DNA from: Linyphia triangularis
Taxonomy: Eukaryota; Arthropoda; Arachnida; Araneae; Linyphiidae
Reading direction: 5' to 3'
Length of the DNA: 64,000 nucleotides
Assembly: GCA_963978545.1 (NCBI GenBank)
Contig: OZ021724.1
Coordinates: 100,948,163-101,012,162 of the forward strand
Shown here: piece after piece, positions 10,148 to 21,420 of the stretch
Layout of the letters: every line of letters begins with the position of its first letter
Numbering within the stretch: position 1 is the first letter of the stretch
Translations under genes and position numbers: made by a program
Notes under the pieces: generated by a model
What the model saw: the letters and a program-made list of their open reading frames with translations, nothing else
What the model was told of the DNA's origin: nothing
Database searches by the model: none

Positions 10148-10302
10148 TATAGTATAATAGAAGGCGGATTTTACTTAAACGTTAAAAAAAATCTGTTAAA
10201 CATAAGAAACAAATCCATACTAGTTCATATCAGGTTTAAGAGCTAAAAGGGAGAATCCTGAAAATTGTTGTCCTTCCACTGAAGAGACCATGGGTTAGGT
10301 TG

Positions 10303-10412
10303 TTTAAGTATATTTAGTTATATACTGGACCGGACAAGATGTTTATTTGTATAAAGTTCCTCACACAGAGCATTGAAATCGACACAAGCCATTGCTTATT
10401 ACACACTCCCAG
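10303..10412. repeat. Interspersed repeat R1, copy a
   Basis: AAGTATATTTAGTTATA, CGGACAAGATGTTTATTTG and CACAGAGCATTGAAAT recur, diverged, at 17630-17735. The repeat type is unknown. Confidence 0.55.
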
Positions 10413-10498
10413 GTGGTTCATGACTCTCTCAGATCAGAATGGAAAGTGACAGCAGAGGAGAGAACAAACTTCTGAACACACAGATTTCGTATTAATCC

Positions 10499-10838
10499 CA
10501 TCGATTTAGATAAACAACTGGATAGACTGCTTAACGCTGGGAAAATGAAGCCGTTGCCAGATGCAATTGGTGGGATAAAAAAATACGGATTGCCGAGGAT
10601 TGAAAATAAAATTTTGGGTTGTACAGCAGAAATGTTAATAGTTAGACCCTAATTAGTAATAATGTGCAAAAAAATATCAACTCTAGCACTTTACAAGGTT
10701 TTTCGCATTTCCATCCAACTATAAATGTGAACTGTGATTGGTTAATCTTCTCACCAGCTTCGCAATCCCCGGCGCGTTTTTCTCTTTGCATTGACAATGG
10801 AGCAGTCTATCAAGTTGTTTATTTATATCGATGGTTAA
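10499..10838. repeat. Inverted-repeat pair, possible MITE remnant
   Basis: ATAAACAACTGGATAGACTG near 10511-10530 is inverted at 10804-10823 with one mismatch, separated by about 270 bp. Terminal flanks (CATCGAT) also pair. No target duplication was resolved. Confidence 0.35.
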
Positions 10839-10860
10839 TCCACATAACGAGTGATTATTC

Positions 10861-11406
10861 TGTAGCGATGTGCACCAACAGGAGTCGAACCAGGGACTCT
10901 TAGAGTAGTAGACAGACGTGTTAACCACTAGACAAGAGTGACCACTAGTGCCTAGGTATTGTATCTATCACTTGTACACGAGACCACCACATTACCCTTT
11001 TCCAGTGAGTCGCAAAGGGGCGAGCGATTGAGTTGCTTGTGTGTGAATTGAGTGCTTTGCGTGTGAGTTGATGCGTTGCGTGTGAGTTGATGCGTTGCGT
11101 GTGGCAGTGAGACGCTAAAAGTTGCTTGCTGTGTGGCTGTGAGTTGCCAGAAGTTGCATGCTGTGTAGCAGTGAGTCACCAGAAGTTGCTTGCTGAGGTG
11201 GTAGTGTGGAAGTCATGCAGTATTTTCAGAAGGCGCTGATAGATGGCAGAAGTATTCGTTGTTCGGTAGTCACCAATGTAGCGATGTGCGCTAACGGAAG
11301 TCGAACCAGAGACTCCTAGATCAGTAGACAGGTAGTTAACCACTTGACAAGAGTGACCACTAGTGTTTAGGTGTTGTATCTATCACTTGTACACGAGACC
11401 ACCACA
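10861..11406 (-). mobile_element. TRIM-like LTR element T1 with tRNA-like LTRs (546 bp)
   Basis: Two direct terminal repeats, 10861-10991 and 11277-11406, start TGTGGTGG and end CGCTACA on the minus strand. Each LTR carries GTCTAGTGGTTAA (resembling the D-arm/A-box of tRNA-Glu) and the B box GGTTCGACTCC or a close variant. Directly after the 5' LTR (minus strand) comes TTGGTGACTACCGAA, a gypsy-type PBS; the 3' LTR is preceded by CACTGGAAAAGGGTAA, a PPT. The internal region holds no ORF, only TGAGTTG/GCGTTGCGTGT minisatellite-like repeats. Flanking tetramers are ATTC and AATC (three of four match in register), so the target duplication is weak here. Confidence 0.75.
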
Positions 11407-11699
11407 AATCCTTGTGTTATTCCACATAACGAGCGAGCGAACTATAATACCAACATACTCCTCCTGCAAGCAACATATTTTCCCACAAATATACAAACCT
11501 AACATACAATAACACATAAAAATCTTTTACGCTAATGAAATAATTTTAAGTGAATATAAAATTTTTTTCTTCACGAACCACTTTGGCAAGAAAAAAATCT
11601 GCAATTGTTTATTCAGTCTGTACATTGTTCAATTTAATAGCATCGTCCCTCAACAAATCCTTGACAAAATGAGAACTTAATTTCATATGCTTTGACTTA
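11407..11699. other. Unassigned AT-rich stretch
   Basis: Contains CCACATAACGAG, also present left of T1 at 10839-10850, so the flank of T1 is partly duplicated. Nothing else recognised. Confidence 0.4.
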
Positions 11700-12415
11700 T
11701 TTGAAGGTTTTGTAGACGGTGGTTTTAGAAGTGTGGGTAGATGCGGAGTAAAGTGTCTCCCCACTTATAAAGAAATTACCCCCCCCCCCACTTCTAAAAC
11801 TACTGAAATCCATCCCCTCTTTTTTAAAAACATGCAATCCGCCTACAAACTACTAATGAAAAATAACATTAGTAGTTTTTATGTATATGACGTTGATTTA
11901 TTACTTCACTTTATCTCCTACTTCCAAGTAAAAAAAAAATTAAGTCACAGAATATTCATTAAAATAACAATAAATTTTTTACTCTTATTCAATGTTAGTG
12001 TTAGGAAGTATAAATTATTTCTTTACTATACTAAACTTCAACTTAACTAGACATCACTTAGACGATAGATCGACACAGTGCTCATAGGTATTTAATCCAT
12101 TTTGGCGGAGTGAAGACATAATTCTCGCCAAACCTTACAGCCTTTTGTTCTCTATAGGGTTGTGGTTTGGCGAACATTATGCTTTCACGCCGCCAAAATG
12201 GATTAAATACCTATGAGAACTGTGACGATCTATCGTCTAAGTGATGTCTAGTTAAGTTGAAGTTTAGTATAGGTAATATTTTAATTATAAGTTATGAAAT
12301 TATAAAATTTATCGCTAAAGATGGGGAAGAGGGGTTGCACCAACTTTTGGGCATCCCCCCACTTTTTTTTTTTTTTTTTTTTTACCTCTTTTACCACTCT
12401 TTGTACACGTCATGA
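11700..12415. repeat. Interspersed repeat R2, copy a (interrupted by a MITE)
   Basis: Starts near AGAAGTGTGGGTAGA, contains C-tracts, TTATTACTTCACTTTATCTC and GTTAGGAAGTA, and ends near CAACTTTTGGGCATCCCCC. The left half recurs at 54970-55140 and the right half at 60961-61190. Here a foldback MITE (12029-12269) is inserted. The ORF 11733-12050 lies in this repeat and is not a gene. Its class is unknown. Confidence 0.6.
12029..12269. mobile_element. Foldback MITE family A, copy 1 (241 bp, TA target)
   Basis: Almost the whole element is one palindrome: arms of about 110 bp start TACTAAACTTCAACTTAACT at both ends and differ at only a few positions. The flanking dinucleotide TA is duplicated (12027-12028 and 12270-12271), as for Tc1/mariner-type transposition. 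No coding capacity. Second copy at 27474-27705. Confidence 0.85.
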
Positions 12416-13033
12416 AGCTAGCGAGGCCCCTTGGTTTGAGGTTGCTAGCGCCATCTGCCTTCCTCCCACACACGAATGATGTTGAGATTCCCCCCCCCCC
12501 CCCTTCTATGCTGGGGACGCCATGATATGAAGACGTCTAGAGCGTTAGTCTCAAAAAATTATTTTGTTTATATATAACTAGCTGAATACCCGTGCTGCGC
12601 TACGAAATTTTACCATTAGCATTTTAGCGATCAAAAGACATTCATGTATTCTACACTTCAGACGTTTGCTCCCTTTTCCATCCCGACAAATTGATTTATC
12701 AAAATAGGAACTTTCCTTTGTTGACATTTTAAACGAACTTTATAATTGTGAATAGTAAACTGGAATAGTTTATTGTGTTTATGTTTGCTCTTAGTTCTAA
12801 ATTTCAAAGTAGTAGCTGTATTGGAATTAAGTTAATTAGACATTAAGTTAATCCTCGTATAGTTTCAATGTTGCGTCGTCTTTTCATCCCTTAAAAATTC
12901 GTTAATCGATATTGGAATGACTTATTTTTTTAACATTTGCAAAAAAATATCAGAAAAATGACTACATTGGAAGAGGAACATTCGGATATCCCTCGTTTGG
13001 AACATTTAACCCCTTTTCGACCACTTAAAGTGT

Positions 13034-15200
13034 GTTAATCGAGATCGGAATAGTTTACTTTTTCTATTTTTACCATTGTTGATATTTGTGCCGATTTTCA
13101 GAGTTGTGACTATGTGGGAAGTAGGATTTTCGAATGTCCCCCGTTTGGAACGTTTAACCCCTTTTCGACCCCTTAAAGTGGGTTAATCGAGATCGGAATA
13201 GTTTACTTTTTCTATTTTTACCATTGTTGATATTTGTGCCGATTTTCAGCGTTGTGACTATGTGGGAAGTAGGATTTTCGAATGTCCCCCGTTTGGAACG
13301 TTTGACCCCTTTTCGACCCCTTAAAGTGTGTTAATCGAGATCGGAATAGTTTACTTTTTCTATTTTTACCATTGTTGATATTTGTGCCGATTTTCAGCGT
13401 TGTGACTATGTGGGAAGTAGGATTTTCGAATGTCCCCCGTTTGGAACGTTTGACCCCTTTTCGACCCCTTAAAGTGTGTTAATCGAGATCGGAATAGTTT
13501 ACTTTTTCTATTTTTACCATTGTTGATATTTGTGCCGATTTTCAGAGTTGTGACTATGTGGGAAGTAGGATTTTCGAATGTCCCCCGTTTGGAACGTTTG
13601 ACCCCTTTTCGACCCCTTAAAGTGTGTTAATCGAGATCGGAATAGTTTACTTTTTCTATTTTTACCATTGTTGATATTTGTGCCGATTTTTAGAGTTGTG
13701 ACTATGTGGGAAGTAGGATTTTCGAATGTCCCCCGTTTGGAACGTTTGACCCCTTTTCGACCCCTTAAAGTGTGTTAATCGAGATCGGAATAGTTTACTT
13801 TTTCTATTTTTACCATTGTTGATATTTGTGCCGATTTTCAGAGTTGTGACTATGTGGGAAGTAGGATTTTCGAATGTCCCCCGTTTGGAACGTTTGACCC
13901 CTTTTCGACCCCTTAAAGTGTGTTAATCGAGATCGGAATAGTTTACTTTTTCTATTTTTACCATTGTTGATATTTGTGCCGATTTTCAGAGTTGTGACTA
14001 TGTGGGAAGTAGGATTTTCGAATGTCCCCCGTTTGGAACGTTTGACCCCTTTTCGACCCCTTAAAGTGTGTTAATCGAGATCGGAATAGTTTACTTTTTC
14101 TATTTTTACCATTGTTGATATTTGTGCCGATTTTCAGAGTTGTGACTATGTGGGAAGTAGGATTTTCGAATGTCCCCCGTTTGGAACGTTTGACCCCTTT
14201 TCGACCCCTTAAAGTGTGTTAATCGAGATCGGAATAGTTTACTTTTTCTATTTTTACCATTGTTGATATTTGTGCCGATTTTCAGAGTTGTGACTATGTG
14301 GGAAGTAGGATTTTCGAATGTCCCCCGTTTGGAACGTTTGACCCCTTTTCGACCCCTTAAAGTGTGTTAATCGAGATCGGAATAGTTTACTTTTTCTATT
14401 TTTACCATTGTTGATATTTGTGCCGATTTTCAGAGTTGTGACTATGTGGGAAGTAGGATTTTCGAATGTCCCCCGTTTGGAACGTTTGACCCCTTTTCGA
14501 CCCCTTAAAGTGTGTTAATCGAGATCGGAATAGTTTACTTTTTCTATTTTTACCATTGTTGATATTTGTGCCGATTTTCAGAGTTGTGACTATGTGGGAA
14601 GTAGGATTTTCGAATGTCCCCCGTTTGGAACGTTTGACCCCTTTTCGACCCCTTAAAGTGTGTTAATCGAGATCGGAATAGTTTACTTTTTCTATTTTTA
14701 CCATTGTTGATATTTGTGCCGATTTTCAGAGTTGTGACTATGTGGGAAGTAGGATTTTCGAATGTCCCCCGTTTGGAACGTTTGACCCCTTTTCGACCCC
14801 TTAAAGTGTGTTAATCGAGATCGGAATAGTTTACTTTTTCTATTTTTACCATTGTTGATATTTGTGCCGATTTTCAGAGTTGTGACTATGTGGGAAGTAG
14901 GATTTTCGAATGTCCCCCGTTTGGAACGTTTGACCCCTTTTCGACCCCTTAAAGTGTGTTAATCGAGATCGGAATAGTTTACTTTTTCTATTTTTACCAT
15001 TGTTGATATTTGTGCCGATTTTCAGAGTTGTGACTATGTGGGAAGTAGGATTTTCGAATGTCCCCCGTTTGGAACGTTTGACCCCTTTTCGACCCCTTAA
15101 AGTGTGTTAATCGAGATCGGAATAGTTTACTTTTTCTATTTTTACCATTGTTGATATTTGTGCCGATTTTCAGAGTTGTGACTATGTGGGAAGTGGGAGA
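13034..15200 (+). repeat. 148-bp tandem repeat, 15 nearly identical copies
   Basis: GTTAATCGAGATCGG recurs at 13034, 13182, 13330 and so on to 15106, exactly every 148 bp. Copies differ by only a few substitutions (for example CAGCG/CAGAG, TTTAACC/TTTGACC). A much more diverged copy precedes the array at about 12890-13033, so the array seems to have grown recently from that edge. It lies within the Helentron-like element. Confidence 0.93.
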
Positions 15201-15203
15201 ATT

Positions 15204-15264
15204 AGTGATGAGTGAGTCAGTGAGTCAGTGAGTGAGTGAGTGAGTGAGTGAGTGAGTGAGTGAG
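15204..15264. repeat. GTGA microsatellite
   Basis: GAGT/GTGA tetranucleotide repeats with two CAGT interruptions at the start, directly after the 148-bp array and before the presumed 3' hairpin of the Helentron-like element. Confidence 0.9.
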
Positions 15265-15290
15265 GGCTTTGCCTTATATATATAGAGATT

Positions 15291-15894
15291 TGTGCCGTCT
15301 TTCCGTTAATTAAAACCTATTAGCCAAGATCTAGAGAGGACTCTTTCCTTCTATTTCATACTTGATTAAACACGAATCACGATACGTTACGAACGAACGA
15401 ACGAACGGGGAAGCCGCTCGTTCCCACAGTACATTTAACATATTGAACAGCTGTTAGACTATCTGAATACTAAATTACACCATGACATATAAATTGTTTA
15501 AATGACAGCTCACTTAATAAATCTAACGTCCAAATAATATTTTTACATGTTTCTGAAATTATAAACTATTTAACCTAGTAAGTTGAAAGACACGTTCTAT
15601 TGTTTTTGACATTTCCATGAAATCAATGAATCACCTGATAAAATTACTAAAAAAAAACCTTGCCATTTTCTGTATTTCCCCAACTTGCATCAGAGCTTGC
15701 ATTTAGAAAACCACCTCATTACAATAAAATATTTTTTTTATATTTGTTCTTTGTCCCTTAAACTCTTCTTTTTTTCTCTTAATGTCTCAAACCACTTTTA
15801 TCCAAAAGATAATGCATCTTTTCTGGTTTATAATTAAACTGTGATATGTATTTTGTTACAAATGAAAACACTTTAAGCACTTTATTTTTATATG
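15291..15894. other. Unassigned AT-rich stretch
   Basis: Contains a short GAAC repeat (ACGAACGAACGAACGAACGG, 15388-15408). No gene recognised. Confidence 0.4.
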
Positions 15895-16468
15895 TGTGGT
15901 GGAGTCGTGTACAAATGACAGATGCAACACCTAGGCATTAATGGTCACTTTTGCCTAGTGGTTAGAACGCCTGTCTACTGATCTAGGAGTGCCCAGGAAG
16001 GAGCTATGTGGTGGTCTCGTGTATAAATAACAGATACAACTCTTAGACACCAGAGATCTCTTTTGTCTAGTGGATAGAGTATCTGACAGGGAAGCCAAAG
16101 GTCTCACCATCGATCCCTAGCGATCGCACAAAAAGCTACTACGCTTTATGGGTGACTATTGGACAGCTGAATCGTGCTTCCATATATCGGCACCTTCTAA
16201 AAATACTGCACGACCACCACACTATCATCTCAGCATCTTTGGCAACTCACTGCCAAACAGCAAGCATCCTCCGGCGGCTCACTGCCGAAAGCAACTCAAT
16301 TGTCCCCTCCTTCGCGACTCACTGGGAAGGGGCTATGTGGTGGAGTCGTGTACAAATGACAGATACAACACCTAGGCACTAATTGTAACTTTTGCCTAGT
16401 GGTTAGAACGCCTATCTATACTGATCGAGGAGTCCCCAGTTCGACTCCCGTTAGAGCACATCTCTACA
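15895..16468 (+). mobile_element. TRIM-like LTR element T2, with an extra internal LTR (574 bp)
   Basis: Starts TGTGGTGGAGTCGTG and ends CATCTCTACA. The first LTR (15895-about 15995) is cut after GATCTAGGAG and runs through a PPT-like AGGAAGGAGCTA into a second LTR at about 16010, which is degenerate and followed by a PBS-like GGGTGACTATTGG. The last LTR (about 16337-16468) is complete, preceded by the PPT GGGAAGGGGCTA, with GCCTAGTGGTTAGAACGCC and the B-box-like AGTTCGACTCC. Flanking tetramers TATG and CATG are probably a mutated 4-bp target duplication. The overlapping ORFs at 16148-16382 are chance. Confidence 0.7.
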
Positions 16469-17076
16469 CATGTTATGAATTGTATAAAATACATCCCAGA
16501 ATGATCCTCCACTATTACCATAAAGTACTTAGAACTTCCTTATGATTCAGTTTATATAGTTCCAAGCGATTGGCACTTGGTAGATAGATCTCTTGCTATT
16601 GCTGTATATTCATATGCTAATTCATTATAATGAATTTCTATGTTTTTAAATTTGTTTCCGGCATAAATTTTTCTGTCTTCTATTTGGCCGATAAAATTTT
16701 ATTTAATTTTGTACCAGGAAAAAAAATTTGCGACTTCTTCAGCTGCACACTGGAGTGTCTGTTCGTCTGATAGAGATGACTTTACATATACAACGACATC
16801 GAAATTTCTCTGGTCCCATAACAAAAGTAAGTTAACTAGTTAGTTATACCACATTAGAAGCTAAGTTATACCCCATCTTTCAAATTTGCTGGTATAACTT
16901 AAGATATTGCTGCATCCAATCTTTTCAGCGTTAGTGCCGATTTTATTTTCGAAGCCCAAATGAAATAATTCGTTCCAGTCAATTCAGAAACATTAAATCG
17001 TTCCATTTTTTCACTCACTATGAATTTCGTTTAATCACAAAGTCACGTAAGTTTCATTTTAGCACCCAGTTTAACC
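16469..17076. other. Unassigned AT-rich stretch
   Basis: No coding, RNA or repeat signal recognised between two TRIM-like elements. Confidence 0.4.
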
Positions 17077-17545
17077 TGTAGTGACGTTCGCTAACGGGAA
17101 GTCGAACCAGGGACTCTTAGATCAGTAGACAAACGCGTTAACCACTAGGCAAAAGTGATCACTTGTGCCTAGGTGTTGTATCTGTCATTTGTACACGAAA
17201 TCACCACATAGGCCCCTCCTAGTGAGTCTCGAAGGGGGCGAACGATTGAGATGAATGCGTTGCGTGTGGCAGTAGTGAGTCGCTGGAGGCTGCTTGCTGT
17301 GTGGCAGTCAGTCGCTAGAGGTTGCTTGCTGAGTTGGTAGTGTTGAGGGCCGTGCAGTATTTCTGAAGGCGCCGATAGATGGCAGCATGATTCTGTTGTC
17401 CGATAGTCACTAATGTGGTGACGTGCGCTAACGGGGATTCGAGCCAGGGACTCCTATATCCGTAGACAGGTTCGTTAACCGCTAGGCAAAAGTTACCACT
17501 TGTGGCTAGGAGTTGTATCTGTTATTTGTACACGAGACCACCACG
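17077..17545 (-). mobile_element. TRIM-like LTR element T3 (469 bp, TSD AACC)
   Basis: Direct terminal repeats 17077-17208 and 17414-17545 are both 132 bp. The 4-bp flanks AACC (17073-17076 and 17546-17549) are identical, a proper target duplication. On the minus strand the 5' LTR is followed by TTAGTGACTATCGGA (PBS-like) and the 3' LTR is preceded by CACTAGGAGGGGCCTA (PPT). Each LTR holds GCCTAGTGGTTAACG and a B-box-like GGTTCGACTTCC or GGCTCGAATCC. No ORF in the internal region. Confidence 0.83.
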
Positions 17546-18570
17546 AACCTAATCACAACGTTCAACCCAACCTGGTCACTGCTACCACTTTGCTGCTCTT
17601 TCCACTAAATAGGCAAAGGATTTATGTCGTTAAGTATATTTAATGATACTAGACAGGACAGGACAAGACGTTATATATATAGAGTTCTTCACATAGAGCA
17701 TTGAAATCCGCACTAAACAGCCATTGCCCCCCCCCCCCCATCTTAAAGAGGCTCCTAATCCATTGTCAGCTTCCTCTGCTTGGAAGTACATAATCCAGGA
17801 AAGCGGCAGTGTTCCGACGCCAAGTCCGATGTCAAAACGGCAAACATGCAAGTGTATATTATGTTGACAGAGCTTAGCTCTTTAATTCCCGTAACGGCCC
17901 AGGCGGCAGAGTCCCATTCCGGCCGTGTCTTTTCACTTACAACTCCTACCCCCCTTCTTGGGTGGACCTTAGAGGTCCGATACCATTAACAGCTCACTAC
18001 AATGGGTCAGAGATTTCCCTTCACAGCTGGAGGGAGAAGAGGGGCCAAGGTATTCTCGTGACTGTCGTCACACTAGGGTGGGTATAACAGGTGGTTTTCA
18101 TTCTTATCTTTGGAAGCCTTTCTTTTCACAGCTTCATTTCCAAAACACAAATACTTTGTACTACTAAAGAAAACAAACAAAACGCCTTGAGGATTTACTA
18201 GTTGTCAATCTCCATCTGGAAACCAGAAAGCGAAGAGAGATAAATTACCCTTAGCTTAGCAGGGGGTCTATTGCCCTTTTCTCTAAATGCAGCACTTGGA
18301 GGGGTGAAAATGGTTTTTCTTTTCGGGCGGGAACCTGGTCCCTAAAGGATATTCCAGAAAACTGCATTGGGAACTAAAGAGTTAAACCCGTTTTCGACCC
18401 CTCACAGCTTAGCTTCTATTAAAGATAGAAACCTGATTCCCCCCCCCCCCCTTCATGTAGCTCCGGATGAGTAAAGAAATACTCACTAAACCACATTTGG
18501 GTACAAATATTCTCCTTAAGAAGCTCTTCCATGCTACGTGAGTACTACTGATTAAAAAAAGTAATTCCAT
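17546..18570. other. Unassigned stretch with repeat R1 copy b
   Basis: 17630-17735 matches repeat R1 (10303-10412). Several C-tracts are present. GTTAAACCCGTTTTCGACCC near 18380-18400 resembles part of the 148-bp Helentron unit. Two short ORFs (17630-17851 minus, 17780-17989 plus) show no family resemblance and are not called. Confidence 0.4.
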
Positions 18571-19370
18571 CAAAATCACTCAAATCGTGATTTTTTTTTT
18601 ATTATTATAATTATTTTCAAGAAGCTTTTTCAGTATTAGAGGGGCAAGATTATACATTGAAAAAAAATTTACTGAATCTTATTTATATACTAATTCATAC
18701 ATAAGGTAATTTTTTTTAAATTAATAAGATCGATTTCGAAGAATAATGCTTGCAACAAGCCGTTGCTTGAATATCCTGAACTATCCGAATCTTTTATATT
18801 CAGATATGAATAGTTTGTAACTAAAAATCTTATGCTAATGCATTATTGGAAACTTTTGCAAACAATCAGTTCAATAAAATCACTCTTGGTTTAAAAAAAT
18901 TCAGTGTTGTAACACTCTCTCACTGCTATCTTCCAACAATGGGGTGAAATATATCTGAAGACCATTATTACAATAACGCTAATTTCGACGCCATTTTGAA
19001 AAAAAATGGACCGCGCATGTTAGTGAGAGTCTATTCCTCCTTTTAAATGCGATTTGAAGATATGGTAATCATGTACTTTTGTTTTGATACGTAATATGTA
19101 CTTGCATTTAGAGCAATACTTATATAAAACATGTCGTGAGTGTATTTTAATAGTATTCAGACTCAATTAAAGTCTATAATTCTGTGAAAAGAGCAGTTTG
19201 CAAGTTTTGTAAATCATTGCATTGTCTTTGTCGCATATGCTATCTCACTTTATAATATTGCATGACAACTTTTTGCATTCCGTTTTTATTTTAACCTATT
19301 GATTCTCATTTTGTTTAGTTTTAATGTATTTTCTCTTCATTATGTTACTTTTACGCAAAAGTCCTATGAG
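18570..19370. repeat. Duplicated segment D1, copy a, left part
   Basis: Matches 29080-29790 in the same order: ATGCATTATTGGAAAC, CTATCTTCCAACAATGG, TCTGAAGACCATTATT and TTTCGACGCCATTTTG. Collinearity resumes at about 21940 after an insertion block of about 2.5 kb. Confidence 0.7.
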
Positions 19371-20720
19371 GGTTCCGACAATTTTACAGATATTTATAAT
19401 TATATAATTTGCTTTTAGCGTGATAACTTTTTACTTTCAATTACTAATATGTATATACTATATATAGGTTAATGAAAGTATAGCATTCGGTTAAAAAAAA
19501 AAAATTTCGATTTTTTTTACATTTTGTTTCGAAAAATCCTGATTTCAAAAATGTGATTTAGAAAAAATGTCTGTCTGTGTGTGTATGTGTGTCTGTGGTC
19601 AGCATCACTCCCGAACAAATTGACCTATGATGTTCAAATTTGGTATGAGGGTTAGTGGCGGCCATGGGACCTACCTTTAAGATTTTCGTCAAAATCGCGC
19701 ATGCACATAAGGTAGCTGCCCTTGAAATAATCATGTTTTTCAGTAATTGCTACAAAATCGGCTCGAACGATTTTGTTCAAAATCATTGTGGTAATGCCTC
19801 TTGAAGTGTTCTAAACATCTCTACCTCCGAAATTTCCATAAAAATGCTATAACGGCAAAAATATTTGAAAAATGAATGTCTTCAACACAGAGTCTTCTTT
19901 CCTTGAGCATACCTCATCAACGATAATTTCTTCTCCTCTCCTCAGTTTTATTTATAAGAAACGATAATTTGGGAATTATTGAAAAGTATATTGCCAAAAA
20001 TATCTATTTGGCAAAGTGTTTTTTTCTTTCTTTTTTTTTCTATCCCCCCCCCCCCCTCCTTTTTTTTTTCTTCTTCTTTCTTTTCCTTAATTAAGGTAAA
20101 AAAATATCTCCACACTGGCCATTTTTTCTAAATGAATGATGAAAATATAAAAACGGTAAATGACACAAATTGAAATCAGTATTATAGTGTAATTGAAAGT
20201 TGTGCGATGTTCCACACTCCTGGTTATTTTGGTATTGAACATCAATTAATTGAATAGCAATTTATGGAAATACATATACCAGTGAGGAATTGTTTTTTAA
20301 ACAATGAAAAAATTAAACATGTATAAAAAAAATCAAAATACGTTTCTGATGTTACTTACGGCACTTAGTTTAATGCAATATAACCAGTATTCGAAAGTTA
20401 AATATTTCCAAAGGGTATTTTCATCCCCTCTCTAAATTTTAAGGGGTATTTTTAAAACAAAACTAGTAACTACAACAATATCAATGATGCACGATCGTGA
20501 TATCGCGTATGAAAGCGAAAATATGCTCTTATAAATGCTTATTAAAACACTTTATGATTAACTCTATCAAGTGTTATCACGTTCGGTGACGCCACGCTGG
20601 TGTCCCGTGAAACTGTCAGGTAAATGCAGGCGGCATCTCGAAAACTATCGAGCAGATGACGGAGAAGTAAAACTTGACAATTTACGATATCCCGAAAATC
20701 TCGGGATTTTACATACACTC
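19371..20720. other. Insertion block within D1, no gene recognised
   Basis: Absent from copy b of D1. Holds a TGTCTG/TGTG microsatellite and CATCACTCCCGAACAAATTG near 19560-19625, a phrase common in dispersed arthropod repeats, and T/C-rich runs at 20020-20090. TGTTATCACG at 20571 could be an LTR start but no target duplication supports it. Confidence 0.4.
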
Positions 20721-20725
20721 AATAT

Positions 20726-21324
20726 GTAAAGTTGCACAAATTGTCTGTATATAGTGTAAATAGTGATGTATTATCTTAAAATTCTATTGTAATTTATTTT
20801 ATTTCATTTATTAACAACGATTATGCAAGTTAGAAAAAGATGGCAACACCTAAAGCAATCCCGAAATTTCGAGAATGTTCTCTCGCGCCAAGTATAAATA
20901 AGACTGGAGATCGGGAAAGATTTAAGCTTGGCGTCCACTATCGTTGAGCAGAGCAGAGCGGAGTAGACTAGAGCCAATTACATGGCTGCCAACGTCTACT
21001 GTAGCACGAGCCTCGTGCGACAATGGACGTTGACAACCTTGTATTGGCTCTAATCCACTCCGCTGTGCTCTGTTCTACTCTGCTCAGCGATAGTGGGCGC
21101 CAAGCTTCAGATTGACTTCGGACTTCGATGAAAGCTGTTCGCTTTGTTTACCTATTGGAGTGAGCTTGTATAATCGCTGTATTCAAAGTTGCTTTTGTTG
21201 AAGCTTAAGAGTGATTACACTGTTGCCTATGAATAAATTCTGTGAGTTTTCTGAAGTGAATAAACAGTAGTTTTTATCTTAAAAACTGTGCCATCATTGC
21301 CTCAGTGGAAAAAAATTCATAACA
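20726..21324 (+). repeat. LTR fragment related to the solo LTR at 52.1 kb, with nested hairpin MITE
   Basis: CACAAATTGTCTG, ATTCTATTGTAATTTATTTT, GTATAAATA (TATA-like, 20891-20899) and the end AAACTGTGCCATCATTGCCTC...CATAACA match the solo LTR 52057-52454. The 5' end is uncertain and no target duplication was found. A palindrome at 20924-21107 interrupts it. Confidence 0.6.
20924..21107. mobile_element. Foldback MITE family E (about 184 bp palindrome)
   Basis: Arms of about 90 bp start AAGCTTGGCGTCCACTATCG and, on the other strand, AAGCTTGGCGCCCACTATCG, meeting at CACGAG-CCTCGTG. The related LTR at 52.1 kb lacks this segment, so it is an insertion. AGATT flanks both sides and may be its target duplication. 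Confidence 0.72.
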
Positions 21325-21420
21325 GTAATCTTCAGAAGTTGAAGGAAAGTCAACTTGCTTGAACTAAGTTGCCAGAATCACATAACTTTTCATATTTAGA
21401 ATCTTTATGCACCATTTTAA

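Larger units (their letters stand above)
12577..15290 (+). mobile_element. Helentron/DINE-like non-autonomous element with amplified core
   Basis: The left end ACTAGCTGAATACCCGTGCT followed by GCGCTACGAAATTTT is a start I recall from dispersed DINE-1/HINE-type repeats of many invertebrates. A central tandem array and a GTGA microsatellite follow, and the right end GGGCTTTGCC(TTA) can form a small hairpin before TATATATATAGAG. This left end-tandem core-hairpin layout is typical of that class. Ends are approximate. A degenerate relative (ACTAGCTGAAAACG...GCTACGAAATTTT) starts at 34754. Confidence 0.5.

Noticed and set aside
10861..11406. tRNA genes or ordinary SINEs at the GGTTCGACTCC motifs
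   Set aside because: The tRNA-like parts do not form a full cloverleaf with acceptor stem, and they lie inside paired direct LTRs with PBS, PPT and 4-bp TSDs, so the LTR-element reading fits better.
16148..16382. Two overlapping ORFs of 75-76 codons
   Set aside because: They lie in the non-coding interior and LTR of TRIM T2 and are not conserved in the other copies.
20571..20725. TGTTATCACG as the true 5' end of the 20.7 kb LTR
   Set aside because: The flank (TCAAG) does not match the flank after the 3' end (GTAAT), and the solo LTR at 52.1 kb has no counterpart for this part.
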